Notes under the pieces: model-generated
Databases searched by the model: none
The model's input: only the letters and a program-made list of their open reading frames with translations
Told to the model about the DNA's origin: nothing
Shown here: positions 17,398 through 25,701 of the stretch, in pieces
Layout of the letters: each line of letters starts with the position of its first letter
Position numbering within the stretch: position 1 is the stretch's first letter
Source of the DNA: Nafulsella turpanensis ZLM-10
Lineage (GTDB): Bacteria; Bacteroidota; Bacteroidia; Cytophagales; Cyclobacteriaceae
Reading direction: 5' to 3'
Assembly (NCBI RefSeq): GCF_000346615.1
Contig: NZ_ANNU01000008.1
Coordinates: 152,300 to 216,299, forward strand
Length of the DNA: 64,000 nucleotides
Position numbers and translations under genes: made by a program

Positions 17398-18266
17398 AAA
17401 ACTCTTTCAGCCGCTTTAGCCTCCTCCTCCTCATCCTGCTGCTTTGTGTAGCAGCCTGCAGGAGGGTTGTGGAAGAGAAGGAGGGAAATATAGCACCCTC
17501 TTATATAAATGCTCTATGGGCCACTGATACGCTGTGGGACGATGGACTGGCTGAGGTGGCTGTATATGATGCCGAACGGGAAGTGTATGGCAGGACCAGG
17601 GACTTTGAGTATACCTTTATACTGGTAAAAGAAGATTTTAATCAGGCCTACAATGTTAAAACAGATGACTATAGTCGGGAAGACCTGTTTCCGGTAATGA
17701 AGGTGAATAAATTTGCTCGAATTCCCACACAGAAGTACCCCTACCATTACCTCAGCAGTCTGTTCTTTAAACGCGAGGCCCCGAATACGCTGCATAAAAT
17801 GACCCAGTCCAGCCAGGAGTGGTGCGGCAATACCTTTAAACTTTTTGAACATACCGGCGACCATTATCGCTACGAATACACCAGCTATTGGGACGGCCAG
17901 GGAGATGGCGAAATGCAGCTGCCGGATACACTCTGGTTCGAAGATGCACTCAGCTATACCCTTCGTGCTCTCCGCTTCGAAGTAGGGCTTACTTTTGACC
18001 AGACAGTGCTGGAAAGTCAGGTTACCAATTCTGCTCCGGAGCCGAAAGTATACCAGGCTCAGTTCAAGGTTTCTGAAGATGAAACTGTCCTGTCCGACAC
18101 TGTCCGGCCGGCCTGGCGGGTGGAAGCGCAACTGGAGGAAGGAAAAACCAATACCTACTGGTTTGCAAAGGAATACCCGAACATCCTTTTAAAGCAGCAA
18201 AGCTGGGATGGCCGTAATATGGAGCTTAAATCAGCTACCAGGGAAGCCTACTGGGCTGTAGAATAA
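17394..18266 (+). CDS. uncharacterised lipoprotein at end of arsenosugar block
   Basis: The 290-residue protein carries a lipoprotein signal (residues 1-21, lipobox VAAC). The rest is beta-rich: ATDTLWDDGLAEVAVYDAERE, EDFNQAYNVKTDD, ...KYPYHYLSSLFF and TNTYWFAKEYPNILLKQQSWDGR. I do not recognise a defined domain, although similar proteins occur widely in Bacteroidota. It overlaps the glycosyltransferase gene by 4 bp and ends in a strong bidirectional terminator. A role in the preceding pathway is only suggested by coupling. Confidence 0.85.
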   Translation: MKNSFSRFSLLLLILLLCVAACRRVVEEKEGNIAPSYINALWATDTLWDDGLAEVAVYDAEREVYGRTRDFEYTFILVKEDFNQAYNVKTDDYSREDLFPVMKVNKFARIPTQKYPYHYLSSLFFKREAPNTLHKMTQSSQEWCGNTFKLFEHTGDHYRYEYTSYWDGQGDGEMQLPDTLWFEDALSYTLRALRFEVGLTFDQTVLESQVTNSAPEPKVYQAQFKVSEDETVLSDTVRPAWRVEAQLEEGKTNTYWFAKEYPNILLKQQSWDGRNMELKSATREAYWAVE

Positions 18267-18300
18267 GAAAAAGGCCTGATTTACCAGGCCTTTTTCTTAT
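18263..18300. terminator. bidirectional terminator between convergent genes
   Basis: The tract AAGAAAAAGGCCTG (from 18265) is perfectly complementary to CAGGCCTTTTTCTT, with a 6-nt loop (18279-18284). The stem overlaps both stop codons. A and T runs on the two arms provide U-tracts for both strands. Confidence 0.9.
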
Positions 18301-20345
18301 TCTACAATAACTCTTCGGGCAACAATCCCTTTTTCGGAGGTAAGCTTTAAATAGTAAACTCCTTTTGCCAGTTTGCTAACATCAATCTGGTGGGCCTCCC
18401 CATCCTGGCTTGCTTTTAGCTGCTGGTGCAAAAGGCGCTGCCCGCTTAAAGAGTACAGGCTAATGGCGTTTACCTTAGCAGGACTGTTCCTGTAGGAAAT
18501 ATGGAGGGTTTCTTTGGCAGGATTAGGATATATTTCCAGCTTTTCGGCCAGTTCTTTATCCTCAATTCCCGTAATCGGTGAAATCGTTTGGGTAAATACG
18601 GCTGAACCGCAATCATTCGAAACTTCCAGACGAACCTCGAAAGGTCCATGGCTCGTGTACTGATGCGTAGGATTTTCCTCTTCCACCGGCTCAGAACCAT
18701 CACCGAAATCCCATGTATAAGAAGTTCCGTTCGTGGAAAGGTTCGTGAATATTACCTGTCCGTTTTCCTCTCTGTACTCAAAGGCTGCTTCCGGCATCCC
18801 GCTAAGCGAAAGACTGGCATCTTCTGAAAAATAAGATTCACCACCATCGGCTTCGGTCATTTTTAACCGGTAGGCAGCTCCTTCCATTTCGGTGCTTATC
18901 TCATTAATCCTTAGCTTCGGAGTGTTTACATTACTATAGACGGAACCATTCTCCAGGTCGACATAACTTTCCCCCTCTTTTTTCTGCCACTTGTAAGTCA
19001 GGTCGAAGCGGTTTGGATATACCTGAAAAGTCGCCTGCCCACCTTCGCAGCTAATTACATTTTCTGCTTCTTTTCCTACCAACCCCAAAGTTGGCTGCAG
19101 AATGTAAAGGCCGTGAGTAATATCACTCACAATTACCACCCCACTCTCAAAGAAGGGGTAATTGCTCCATGCCCCTTTAAACTTAACATCATTATCTTCA
19201 GGGTGCGTATCGAAGTAGGCGATCTCCTGCAGGTTAGCATTTTTAATATCTGAAATATTCAGCACCCGCAGGCCTGTAGTATAATTGGCTTCATAGGCAA
19301 TTGCCTCTTTAATGTAGAGGTTATGGTCAATAGAGCTAAGATTGCTGACATACTCCCCAATCAGCACCGGGTTATCGAGGTCCTGCATATCCCATATGTA
19401 GCTGGTGGTATTCACACCTGTATAGTATTCGTCGAGCTCATCATTGGAAATAAAATAGCGATGGTCTTCCGTAAGCCAGCCCTGGTGAGCGTAAGCCGCA
19501 TGCTCGTAAGGGTTAACAGAAATTAAAGCAGGATTGGCTTTATCTGTTACATCGACCAGGGTAATGGCATCTTCATTGGCATTAAAGCAAATTTCCTGTC
19601 CCGCATAATCAGGATCAGGTCCTTTGTAAATTACGCATTGCGCATCGTGGGTATAGCCATCGGCATCGAAACAGCCGGCAAATACGGGCTTCGCCGGATC
19701 CTGTATATTAATGATGTGCAAGCCTCCCATATTACAGTCATAGCCGGGGCTGTTGGCCCCTACGGCGTAGGCAAAGCCTGTTTCTTCGTTGATGACGAGA
19801 TTATGGGCCTTGCCAATTCCCTGATAATTGGCCGTTTCGGCAAACTCCACAGGTGCGTTCGTTACATTTCTTAACTGTGTAAGGTCAAACACCTGCATAC
19901 CGTGTCCTGCATCTTCACTCACAATAAAAGCATGGTTTTTATAAACCTTTATATCTCGCCAGGCGGATTTTCCTCCCTCATGCATTCCGGCTTGCTGCCT
20001 GTTCTTTCTCGCTCCCTCCGCCGCATGGTGCTCCGGCAGTATGCCCAGCACTACTGGCCTAACAGGGTCGCTGATATCGACAAAAGAAGTACCATTCGAC
20101 ATTCCCACCAATGCATATTCCTTGCCTGTCTCCGGATCAGTCCATCCCCAGAGGTCATTAAGCCATATCCCATCATGCTCTTCTGCTAATAGCTCTTCTG
20201 TACCCACATGTGCAAGTAAATCGATTTGGCTACAGGGATAATTACCTGCGTTTCCATCCACACAGGGGGTTTGAGCCGCAGCAAAAGTGCTGCAGAGGAA
20301 TAAAGCAGGCAGCAGTAATCTAAATTTTAATGAAGAGCCGGGCAT
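18297..20345 (-). CDS. secreted choice-of-anchor B protein with PKD domain and type IX sorting tail
   Basis: The 682-residue product starts with a signal peptide (MPGSSLKFRLLLPALFL, cleavage near AAAQ). A long LVIVD-like/choice-of-anchor B domain follows (about 30-420: ALVGMSNGTSFVDISDP, HNLVINEETGFAYAVGA, THDAQCVIYKGPD, HQGWLTEDHRYFISNDE). Next are an Ig-like stretch, a PKD domain (YTWDFGDGSEPVEEENPTH), and a C-terminal Por/T9SS tail (LEIYPNPAKETLHISY ... GVYYLKL). It is presumably exported by the type IX system and anchored at the surface. ATG 20345 gives a clean signal peptide; ATG 20372 is possible. Confidence 0.88.
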   Translation of the reverse strand: MPGSSLKFRLLLPALFLCSTFAAAQTPCVDGNAGNYPCSQIDLLAHVGTEELLAEEHDGIWLNDLWGWTDPETGKEYALVGMSNGTSFVDISDPVRPVVLGILPEHHAAEGARKNRQQAGMHEGGKSAWRDIKVYKNHAFIVSEDAGHGMQVFDLTQLRNVTNAPVEFAETANYQGIGKAHNLVINEETGFAYAVGANSPGYDCNMGGLHIINIQDPAKPVFAGCFDADGYTHDAQCVIYKGPDPDYAGQEICFNANEDAITLVDVTDKANPALISVNPYEHAAYAHQGWLTEDHRYFISNDELDEYYTGVNTTSYIWDMQDLDNPVLIGEYVSNLSSIDHNLYIKEAIAYEANYTTGLRVLNISDIKNANLQEIAYFDTHPEDNDVKFKGAWSNYPFFESGVVIVSDITHGLYILQPTLGLVGKEAENVISCEGGQATFQVYPNRFDLTYKWQKKEGESYVDLENGSVYSNVNTPKLRINEISTEMEGAAYRLKMTEADGGESYFSEDASLSLSGMPEAAFEYREENGQVIFTNLSTNGTSYTWDFGDGSEPVEEENPTHQYTSHGPFEVRLEVSNDCGSAVFTQTISPITGIEDKELAEKLEIYPNPAKETLHISYRNSPAKVNAISLYSLSGQRLLHQQLKASQDGEAHQIDVSKLAKGVYYLKLTSEKGIVARRVIVE

Positions 20346-20549
20346 ATATGGGATACAATTAAGCTTAAACATAAATATTAACACAATTTACAACAAAGTT
20401 GGGATACTGCAGCGGTAGCTTGGCAAATTAAAAACAGCTTAAGCCTGATTGTCAGGGCTTAAAGAGAGCTTTCTCAGGTCAAACAAATTTCTTCTGCAGA
20501 AATTCCCTTCAGCAAAGCCTGATGAAGGTTAAAAATTTTAAATTGCCAC

Positions 20550-21392
20550 ATGCACAACTCTTCCCTCCAACTATCTGAAATATGGATATACCCCATAAAG
20601 TCTCTGGCTGGCATTCAACTGGAGGAAGCCCGGCTATGTGAGCGGGGCCTGCAATGGGATCGCCGCTGGATGCTGCTGGATGAGAACGGCCAGTTCATGA
20701 CCCAACGCCAGATGGCCTCCATGGCTCTGCTCGATGTAAGCCTGCAATCGCAACACCTGGAGGTCCGTCACCGGACCAAAAACCTTCCGCCGCTGAATAT
20801 TCCGCTACAGGTGGATCCACTGTCAGCCCAGATTCAGGCTCCCATCTGGGATGATACCAGCAAAGCACTTTTCGCTGGCCAGGAAAGCAGCGAATGGTTT
20901 AGCGAAGCTCTTGAACAGCGCTGCCAGCTGGTTTTTATGCCGGAAGATGCCGAACGGCTTACCAGAGGCAAAATAAGCGGAAGGGTGCAAAAGGTAAGCT
21001 TTGCCGATGAGTACCCGATCCTGCTGATTGGCCAGTCTTCACTCGACGAGCTCAACCGCCGGCTTGAGGAGCCTGTTTCCATGAACCGTTTCCGCCCTAA
21101 CCTGGTATTCTCCGGAGGCAAACCCTTCGAGGAGGATGGCTGGCATGCATTTGCTATTGGCGAAACCCGCTTCTGGGCCGAAAAGCCCTGTGCACGTTGT
21201 GTAGTAACCACCATTGATCAGTTGACTGGTGAAAAAGTAAATAAGGAACCACTGGCTACCCTTGCCCAATTCCGGAAATGGAACCAGAAACTACTCTTCG
21301 GCCAGAACTTACTATTTGAAGGAGAAGGACTGCTTAGAGTCGGTGACCGCATACAGGTAAAAAGCCACAAAGAATCACCACTGCCGCTGTGA
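20550..21392 (+). CDS. MOSC-domain protein (YcbX-like)
   Basis: A 280-residue protein with an N-terminal MOSC beta-barrel domain (LSEIWIYPIKSLAGI, then RGLQWDRRWMLLDENGQF). The MOSC core follows from about residue 130. It contains VSMNRFRPNLVFSG and the conserved cysteine region FWAEKPCARCVVTTID. This fold binds a molybdenum cofactor; YcbX-like proteins reduce N-hydroxylated compounds with an electron donor. No fused ferredoxin domain is seen, so a separate reductase would be required. It is followed by a GNAT gene after 27 bp. Confidence 0.9.
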   Translation: MHNSSLQLSEIWIYPIKSLAGIQLEEARLCERGLQWDRRWMLLDENGQFMTQRQMASMALLDVSLQSQHLEVRHRTKNLPPLNIPLQVDPLSAQIQAPIWDDTSKALFAGQESSEWFSEALEQRCQLVFMPEDAERLTRGKISGRVQKVSFADEYPILLIGQSSLDELNRRLEEPVSMNRFRPNLVFSGGKPFEEDGWHAFAIGETRFWAEKPCARCVVTTIDQLTGEKVNKEPLATLAQFRKWNQKLLFGQNLLFEGEGLLRVGDRIQVKSHKESPLPL

Positions 21393-21419
21393 TATTTTCT
21401 TCCTCTAAATACTTCACCT

Positions 21420-21965
21420 ATGCATCTCATAACCCGCCACCTGTCTCTGGAAGAATTAAAGCCCGGTGATATAGCTGATGTCCATCAACTACATTCCCTG
21501 CCTGAAACAGATCATTTTAACACCCTGGGAATACCTGCTGGCATTGAAGAAACTCAACAACTGGTAGAGCAGTGGTTGAAGCTACAGCAGGAGGAGCCAC
21601 AACAATCGTATGTATTCTGCCTGAAGGAAAAAGAAAAGCAGACTTTTGCAGGCCTTGGAGCTATCACCCTAGGAAAACCTAAGTACAGGATAGGTGAAAT
21701 TTGGTACAAGGTTCACCCTAACTTCTGGGGCCGGGGCTATGCCACAGAAACCGCCTTTGCCCTCCTGAACTTTGGCTTTAACACCCTCCGCTTACATAGG
21801 ATAGAGGCCGGCTGTGCCGTAGAAAATGTTGCTTCAGCACGGGTACTGGAAAAAGCAGGAATGCTTTGCGAAGGCAGCAAAAGAAAGGTTTTGCCGATTC
21901 GTGGGCAGTGGGTGGATAATTATGAGTATGCTATTCTGGAAGAGGATTTCCGCCAACAGGAATAG
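21420..21965 (+). CDS. GNAT N-acetyltransferase, RimJ/RimL-like
   Basis: A 181-residue acetyltransferase of the Acetyltransf_3 group: GLGAITLGKPKYRIGEIWYKVHPNFWGRGYATETAF contains the acetyl-CoA P-loop (WGRGYATE). It continues with LRLHRIEAGCAVENVASARVLEKAGM, the RimJ/L signature. It likely acetylates an N-terminus or small amine; the target is unknown. Same direction and close to the MOSC gene. Confidence 0.9.
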   Translation: MHLITRHLSLEELKPGDIADVHQLHSLPETDHFNTLGIPAGIEETQQLVEQWLKLQQEEPQQSYVFCLKEKEKQTFAGLGAITLGKPKYRIGEIWYKVHPNFWGRGYATETAFALLNFGFNTLRLHRIEAGCAVENVASARVLEKAGMLCEGSKRKVLPIRGQWVDNYEYAILEEDFRQQE

Positions 21966-22056
21966 CTGCGATTGTATTTCAGCTTTTTCATCAAATCATA
22001 TTCATCTACCAGGGATTACATTTCCTGAATACTCCCTGTAAGTGCGTAAAGAAGAG

Positions 22057-22094
22057 GAATTAGTTCGCTAATTCGCGCCTCCTTCGTAACTTCG
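22057..22094 (+). promoter_or_regulatory. UUCG hairpin and TAACTTCG promoter-like element before hemJ
   Basis: GAATTAG (22057-22063) and CTAATTC (22068-22074) form a 7-bp stem with a TTCG loop. TAACTTCG at 22087-22094 differs by one base from TAnnTTTG. Transcription from it would give a leader of about 10 nt. The hairpin would then lie upstream of the start site, so it may be the end of the GNAT transcript. Confidence 0.35.
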
Positions 22095-22111
22095 CAGCAA
22101 ATGAGTGACAT

Positions 22112-22654
22112 ATGCCCTTCCTCTACCTGAAAGCCCTGCACATCATCTTTATCGTTACCTGGTTTGCCGGACTTTTCTACATCGTCAGGCTCTTTATTTA
22201 TATGATGGAGGCCCACGAAAAGGAAGCAGAGCCGGCAAAGTCTATACTGTTAAAGCAGTACCAAATTATGTCGAAAAGGCTGTGGTATGGCATTACCTGG
22301 CCATCGGCCGTCCTTACACTACTAATGGGCCTGAGCCTGCTCTTTAGCTTTGGCTATCAAAATGCCATGCCTGACTGGCTTTGGATAAAGCTGGCCTTTG
22401 TAGTTGGCTTGTATGTTTACCACTTTGTATGTCACCAGCAATTCAAAAAACTGCAGCGGGGCCTTACCATCTGGAGGTCACAGAAATTAAGGATATGGAA
22501 TGAAGTAGCAACTCTTTTCCTCATCTCCATCGTATTTCTGGTTGTGCTACGAAGCACCCTTAGTATGGTGTATGGAATTATAGGTCTTATTCTGTTTTCT
22601 GTCCTGTTAATGGTAGCCATCAGGATATACAAGCAATTGAGAGAAAGCAAATAA
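22112..22654 (+). CDS. hemJ: HemJ-type protoporphyrinogen IX oxidase (CopD/UPF0093 family)
   Basis: The 180-residue membrane protein has four to five helices. Its first helix carries the family histidine (LKALHIIFIVTWFAGLFYIVRLF), and a later segment LWIKLAFVVGLYVYHFVCHQQFKKL includes further His residues. HemJ proteins oxidise protoporphyrinogen IX in heme synthesis and probably bind heme. The length fits. The CopD-superfamily annotation is a looser alternative. The neighbours (SCO, cytochrome c) are consistent with respiration or heme use but do not prove the role. Confidence 0.85.
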   Translation: MPFLYLKALHIIFIVTWFAGLFYIVRLFIYMMEAHEKEAEPAKSILLKQYQIMSKRLWYGITWPSAVLTLLMGLSLLFSFGYQNAMPDWLWIKLAFVVGLYVYHFVCHQQFKKLQRGLTIWRSQKLRIWNEVATLFLISIVFLVVLRSTLSMVYGIIGLILFSVLLMVAIRIYKQLRESK

Positions 22655-22844
22655 ATTAAAATTATGTAATTACGGAATTGTGCACAGAAAAGCGGAACAG
22701 TGACGGATGGCAGGACGTTTTTTCGAAAGGAGGTAACCGGACAAGCCCCAGCCGAACAGATATCGCGCTCCTTGCTTCCAAAAATAACGGGTTCTAATCG
22801 GCCATTTTAAAACCTGCACAATTCCTGTTTAATCATTAAATAGT

Positions 22845-23513
22845 ATGAAATATATACACCCACTCCTGCTTATTTTCTTTTTGGCTGTTTTTACAGCCTG
22901 CCAGCCAGGTGATGAAGAGGCTGAGAGAGAGTTACCCATTATGGGGCACACCACTTACGAAGAAAAGGTGGTAAACGGAGAAACTATTACCGACACAATT
23001 TACCATACCATCGACAGCTTTGTTTTTTACGACCAGGACAGTAACCGTGTTACCCGCGAAACAGTTGAAGGTAAAGTATATGTGGCGGATTTCTTTTTCA
23101 CCACCTGCCCATCTATTTGCCCGGTAATGGCCAAGCAAATGCTGAGAGTACATGAGAAGTTTAAAGGAGAAGAAGATTTTATGATTCTATCGCACAGCAT
23201 CGACCCGGAGTATGATACTGTAGCGCTGCTAAACGATTATGCCGAACGACTCGGGGTAGAAGAAGGCAGCAACTGGCGTTTCCTCACCGGCACGGAAACC
23301 GATGTGTATGAGTTAGGCGAAGGTGAATACTATGCCACCACCCAGCAGGACTCCACTGCCCCGGGAGGCTTTTTACATAGCGGGGCCTTTTTGCTGGTGG
23401 ACCGGGAAGGACGCATTCGCGGCCATTACGATGGAACCGTACCCACAGAGGTCGATAAGCTGATGAATGACATTGAGCTGCTTTTATATAAAGGGAGAGA
23501 TACAAATGAATAA
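22845..23513 (+). CDS. SCO1/SenC-family copper chaperone lipoprotein
   Basis: A 222-residue exported lipoprotein (lipobox FTAC, Cys19) with the thioredoxin-like SCO fold. The copper site CPSIC (CxxxC) is in FFFTTCPSICPVMAKQM, and the partner His lies in the segment GGFLHSGAFLLVDREG. SCO proteins load CuA of cytochrome oxidase or act as thiol reductants. It overlaps the cytochrome c gene by 8 bp (ATGAATAA), indicating coupled translation. A 190-bp upstream gap contains no feature I can name. Confidence 0.9.
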   Translation: MKYIHPLLLIFFLAVFTACQPGDEEAERELPIMGHTTYEEKVVNGETITDTIYHTIDSFVFYDQDSNRVTRETVEGKVYVADFFFTTCPSICPVMAKQMLRVHEKFKGEEDFMILSHSIDPEYDTVALLNDYAERLGVEEGSNWRFLTGTETDVYELGEGEYYATTQQDSTAPGGFLHSGAFLLVDREGRIRGHYDGTVPTEVDKLMNDIELLLYKGRDTNE

Positions 23514-23979
23514 ATTAAAATTGCGCCCCCTGCTCTTACTTTTCACACTCCCACTCCTCCTTAACTGCCAGGGACAGGAACAGCCTGCAGAAGGAAGCTT
23601 TACAGTGCCCGAAGAACTCGATAGCAAAGCGGCGCTAAAATTCAGGCAGTACGCAGTACAGGGCCAGATTCTGTATCAGCAACATTGTACTAACTGCCAC
23701 CAGCAAGATGGTAGTGGATTAGGAGAGCTCATCCCTCCTCTAGCTCAGTCGGATTTCCTGCTGAATAATAAAGGACATGCTTTGTGCATCATTCGCCATG
23801 GAATGGAAGGACCGGTAGTGGTAAACGGGGTACAATACAACCAGCCAATGCCGGCCAATCCAGCACTTACCGATATTGAAATAGCCGAAATTGCCACTTA
23901 TATTTTAAATAGCTGGGGCAATGAAGGTGGTTTTGTGAGTGTACAGGAAGCTGAGGAACGGCTCAACCAGTGTAAGTAG
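23506..23979 (+). CDS. exported monoheme cytochrome c
   Basis: A 157-residue exported protein with a probable lipoprotein signal (LLNC). It has one c-type heme site, CTNCH, within YQQHCTNCHQQDGSG, and the downstream Met ligand candidate in YNQPMPANPALTD. It is a small class I cytochrome c that can carry electrons in the periplasm. Coupling with the SCO gene suggests a shared respiratory or copper-related use. The ATG at 23506 overlaps the SCO stop. Confidence 0.9.
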   Translation: MNKLKLRPLLLLFTLPLLLNCQGQEQPAEGSFTVPEELDSKAALKFRQYAVQGQILYQQHCTNCHQQDGSGLGELIPPLAQSDFLLNNKGHALCIIRHGMEGPVVVNGVQYNQPMPANPALTDIEIAEIATYILNSWGNEGGFVSVQEAEERLNQCK

Positions 23980-23986
23980 GGCAGGT

Positions 23987-24424
23987 TTATTCCTTAGCGG
24001 TCGCAACCTCTGCCTGTTCAATAGCCCTTCTGATATCCATTCGGATTAACTCTGCCTTTTTCTCTTCCTGCTCATAAAAATCCATAGCCTGCTCATGCTC
24101 CATCCCCTCGGGCTCATAGGTAATCTCCTCCTTCCAGGCCTGGTAGGCTGCTTCCGTCTCCTCCAGCTCAGTTAACAGGAGGCGATATTGATCTATTTGT
24201 ACCAGCTTACTGCTATCAGTCCCGGCCGACCAGTCAGCAATACTGTCGCGCAATTGCATCTTAAGCTCACCGACTCTAAGAAGTATGCCATCCATTTCCT
24301 CGCTAAGCTCCTGAAGCTCCTGCTGCCGGGCGTCTTCAATCTCCTGCTGCTCATTACCGCCACAACCAGAAAGTAAAAGGATTAAAACAGCTACTACAAG
24401 AGGATATTTATACTTTTTAGTCAT
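23987..24424 (-). CDS. coiled-coil lipoprotein, paralogue A
   Basis: A 145-residue lipoprotein (lipobox LSGC, Cys21) that is almost wholly charged helix. Its C-terminal half matches the next gene's product: both have an Ala/Met-x-Trp start, a Gly-Glu-rich turn, then repeated Glu/Lys helices ending in Ile-x-x-Ala. It converges on the cytochrome gene with a 7-bp gap. No enzymatic motif. Likely a periplasmic or outer-membrane structural factor; function unknown. Confidence 0.85.
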   Translation of the reverse strand: MTKKYKYPLVVAVLILLLSGCGGNEQQEIEDARQQELQELSEEMDGILLRVGELKMQLRDSIADWSAGTDSSKLVQIDQYRLLLTELEETEAAYQAWKEEITYEPEGMEHEQAMDFYEQEEKKAELIRMDIRRAIEQAEVATAKE

Positions 24425-24437
24425 AATTCAAATCCAA

Positions 24438-24472
24438 TAAAAAAAAGCAAAGAACATTTTCATTCTTTGCTT
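24438..24472 (-). terminator. terminator between the two lipoprotein paralogues
   Basis: AAGCAAAGAA (24445-24454) pairs with TTCTTTGCTT (24463-24472). On the minus strand the stem is followed by a run of T (24438-24446 complement). It ends the 24498-24992 transcript, so its twin downstream has its own promoter or relies on readthrough. Confidence 0.85.
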
Positions 24473-24497
24473 TCTCAACTGCCTTTTCATGAAAAGG

Positions 24498-24992
24498 TTA
24501 TTCCTTCAATACCTTCCTTGCCTCTGCAATGGCCGCATCCATCTGTCGGGCCACTTCCTGCATGACCGCCTTTTCTTCCTTCAGGTAATTTATACGCTCT
24601 TCGCCCTCCAGGCCTTCTCCTTCTTTACCAAATTGCCTCATCCACACGCGCATGGCTCCGTCTGCATCTTTCAGCTCTTTAAGCCTGTTCCGGTAAATGT
24701 TGATCATTTCTTCCTGCTCCATGGGGTTCGCATTCGTATTTTCAATACTGTCCTTGAGTTGCTGGCTCAGCCTGCGAATTTCTCCCATCTTAGCCATGGC
24801 ATCGTCATGAATAACCATTACCTCATTATACAAAGCCTCCTCCTCAGACAGCACCTCCGGAACCGGAACCTCCGGAACCACCTCTACTGGTGGAGGTGGT
24901 TCAGCCACATTTTCCTGTTTCTGATCGCAGGACATGAGCATCAGGCAAAGCAGTGCCGGTAAGAAAAGTGGAAGTAAGTTCTTTTTTTCCAT
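24498..24992 (-). CDS. coiled-coil lipoprotein, paralogue B
   Basis: A 164-residue lipoprotein (lipobox LMSC, Cys24) with a Pro/Val/Glu linker (EPPPPVEVVPEVPVPEV) that would span some distance from the membrane. Long helices follow (YNEVMVIHDDAMAKMGEIRR, then NYLKEEKAVMQEVARQMDAA). It resembles the gene downstream in order of elements. ATG 24992 is used since the in-frame codon at 24998 is TTG. The first helix pattern resembles proteins sometimes misnamed viral A-type inclusion protein. Function unknown. Confidence 0.86.
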   Translation of the reverse strand: MEKKNLLPLFLPALLCLMLMSCDQKQENVAEPPPPVEVVPEVPVPEVLSEEEALYNEVMVIHDDAMAKMGEIRRLSQQLKDSIENTNANPMEQEEMINIYRNRLKELKDADGAMRVWMRQFGKEGEGLEGEERINYLKEEKAVMQEVARQMDAAIAEARKVLKE

Positions 24993-25416
24993 GCGCAATT
25001 TTACACTTTTTAGATTTAAGAGTAAAGTTCAGGAAAAAGAAGGAAAGGATTTAGGCTATTTCTAATTTTTATATAACTTGATTAAGAGGAAAGAAGTAGC
25101 TAGGGGACCACCAAAAGCTTCACAAGTTAGCTTCTCCTGCCTAACAGAGAAGCAATTCATGTAATATTTATAATAAATATTAACTTTTATGGATATTTAG
25201 CTACACTCTGACACTAAACAATACACCCCTTTTTTCCTTTAAAACAACCCAATTACATGAAACAGGAACTGCCTTCTGGCGGAACAAATACTTATTAAAT
25301 GGCAAAAAAGAGAAATATTACAGAGGTAGGGAGATCTTTAATATACCACCATTATTGTGTGAAATTGTATTTAATATTACATCATATTAAAATCACAACC
25401 AAACCAATATTAAGAT
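24993..25416. other. 424-bp AT-rich intergenic region
   Basis: Very AT-rich compared with the neighbouring coding DNA. Contains short runs such as TAATATTTATAATAAATATTA and no convincing ORF, hairpin or RNA. It must hold the promoter of the small lipoprotein on the plus strand and of paralogue B on the minus strand; several AT-rich hexamers fit but none stands out. Confidence 0.6.
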
Positions 25417-25587
25417 ATGAAAAGATTTTTCCTTTCCCTTTGCTGTGTAGCCCTTTTAAGTGTTGGCCTTTCTTCCTGTGCAGATGAAGCCGCCGAAATC
25501 ACTCCGGACACTGAAATATCTTCTCCCCAGTTCGAAACTGATGATGTAGACACAGATAGAACTGGAACAAAGAAGCCTGGAGCCTAA
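25417..25587 (+). CDS. small 56-residue lipoprotein
   Basis: A short gene that a length filter would miss. It encodes a textbook lipoprotein signal (MKRFFLSLCCVALLSVGLSS then Cys21) and a 35-residue acidic mature part ending TDRTGTKKPGA. The signal peptide and in-frame ATG make it a likely real gene. It lies 115 bp upstream of the TPR lipoprotein gene on the same strand, in the same AT-rich region. A strong hairpin separates the two. Function unknown. Confidence 0.72.
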   Translation: MKRFFLSLCCVALLSVGLSSCADEAAEITPDTEISSPQFETDDVDTDRTGTKKPGA

Positions 25588-25642
25588 CGCCCTCAACAGA
25601 TATAACATTGTTAATGTAATAAATTATTTGGTTTTTATTGGG

Positions 25643-25697
25643 AAAGCCGCAGTTATTTCTTCAAATTCACATATTGTTGAAATAATACTGCGGCTTT
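25643..25697 (+). other. strong hairpin ending 4 nt before a start codon
   Basis: AAAGCCGCAGTTATTTC (25643-25659) pairs with 25679-25697 as 10 bp, a 2-nt bulge and 7 bp, around a 19-nt loop. The stem ends four bases before the ATG at 25702. No U-run follows, so it is not a clean terminator. It could cover the ribosome-binding region of the TPR gene, or be the 3' end of the small lipoprotein mRNA. Confidence 0.75.
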
Positions 25698-25701
25698 AAC
25701 C

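Noticed and set aside
25299..25487. Plus-strand ORF of 62 codons before the small lipoprotein
   Set aside because: It overlaps the better-supported lipoprotein at 25417 in another frame and has unlikely composition.
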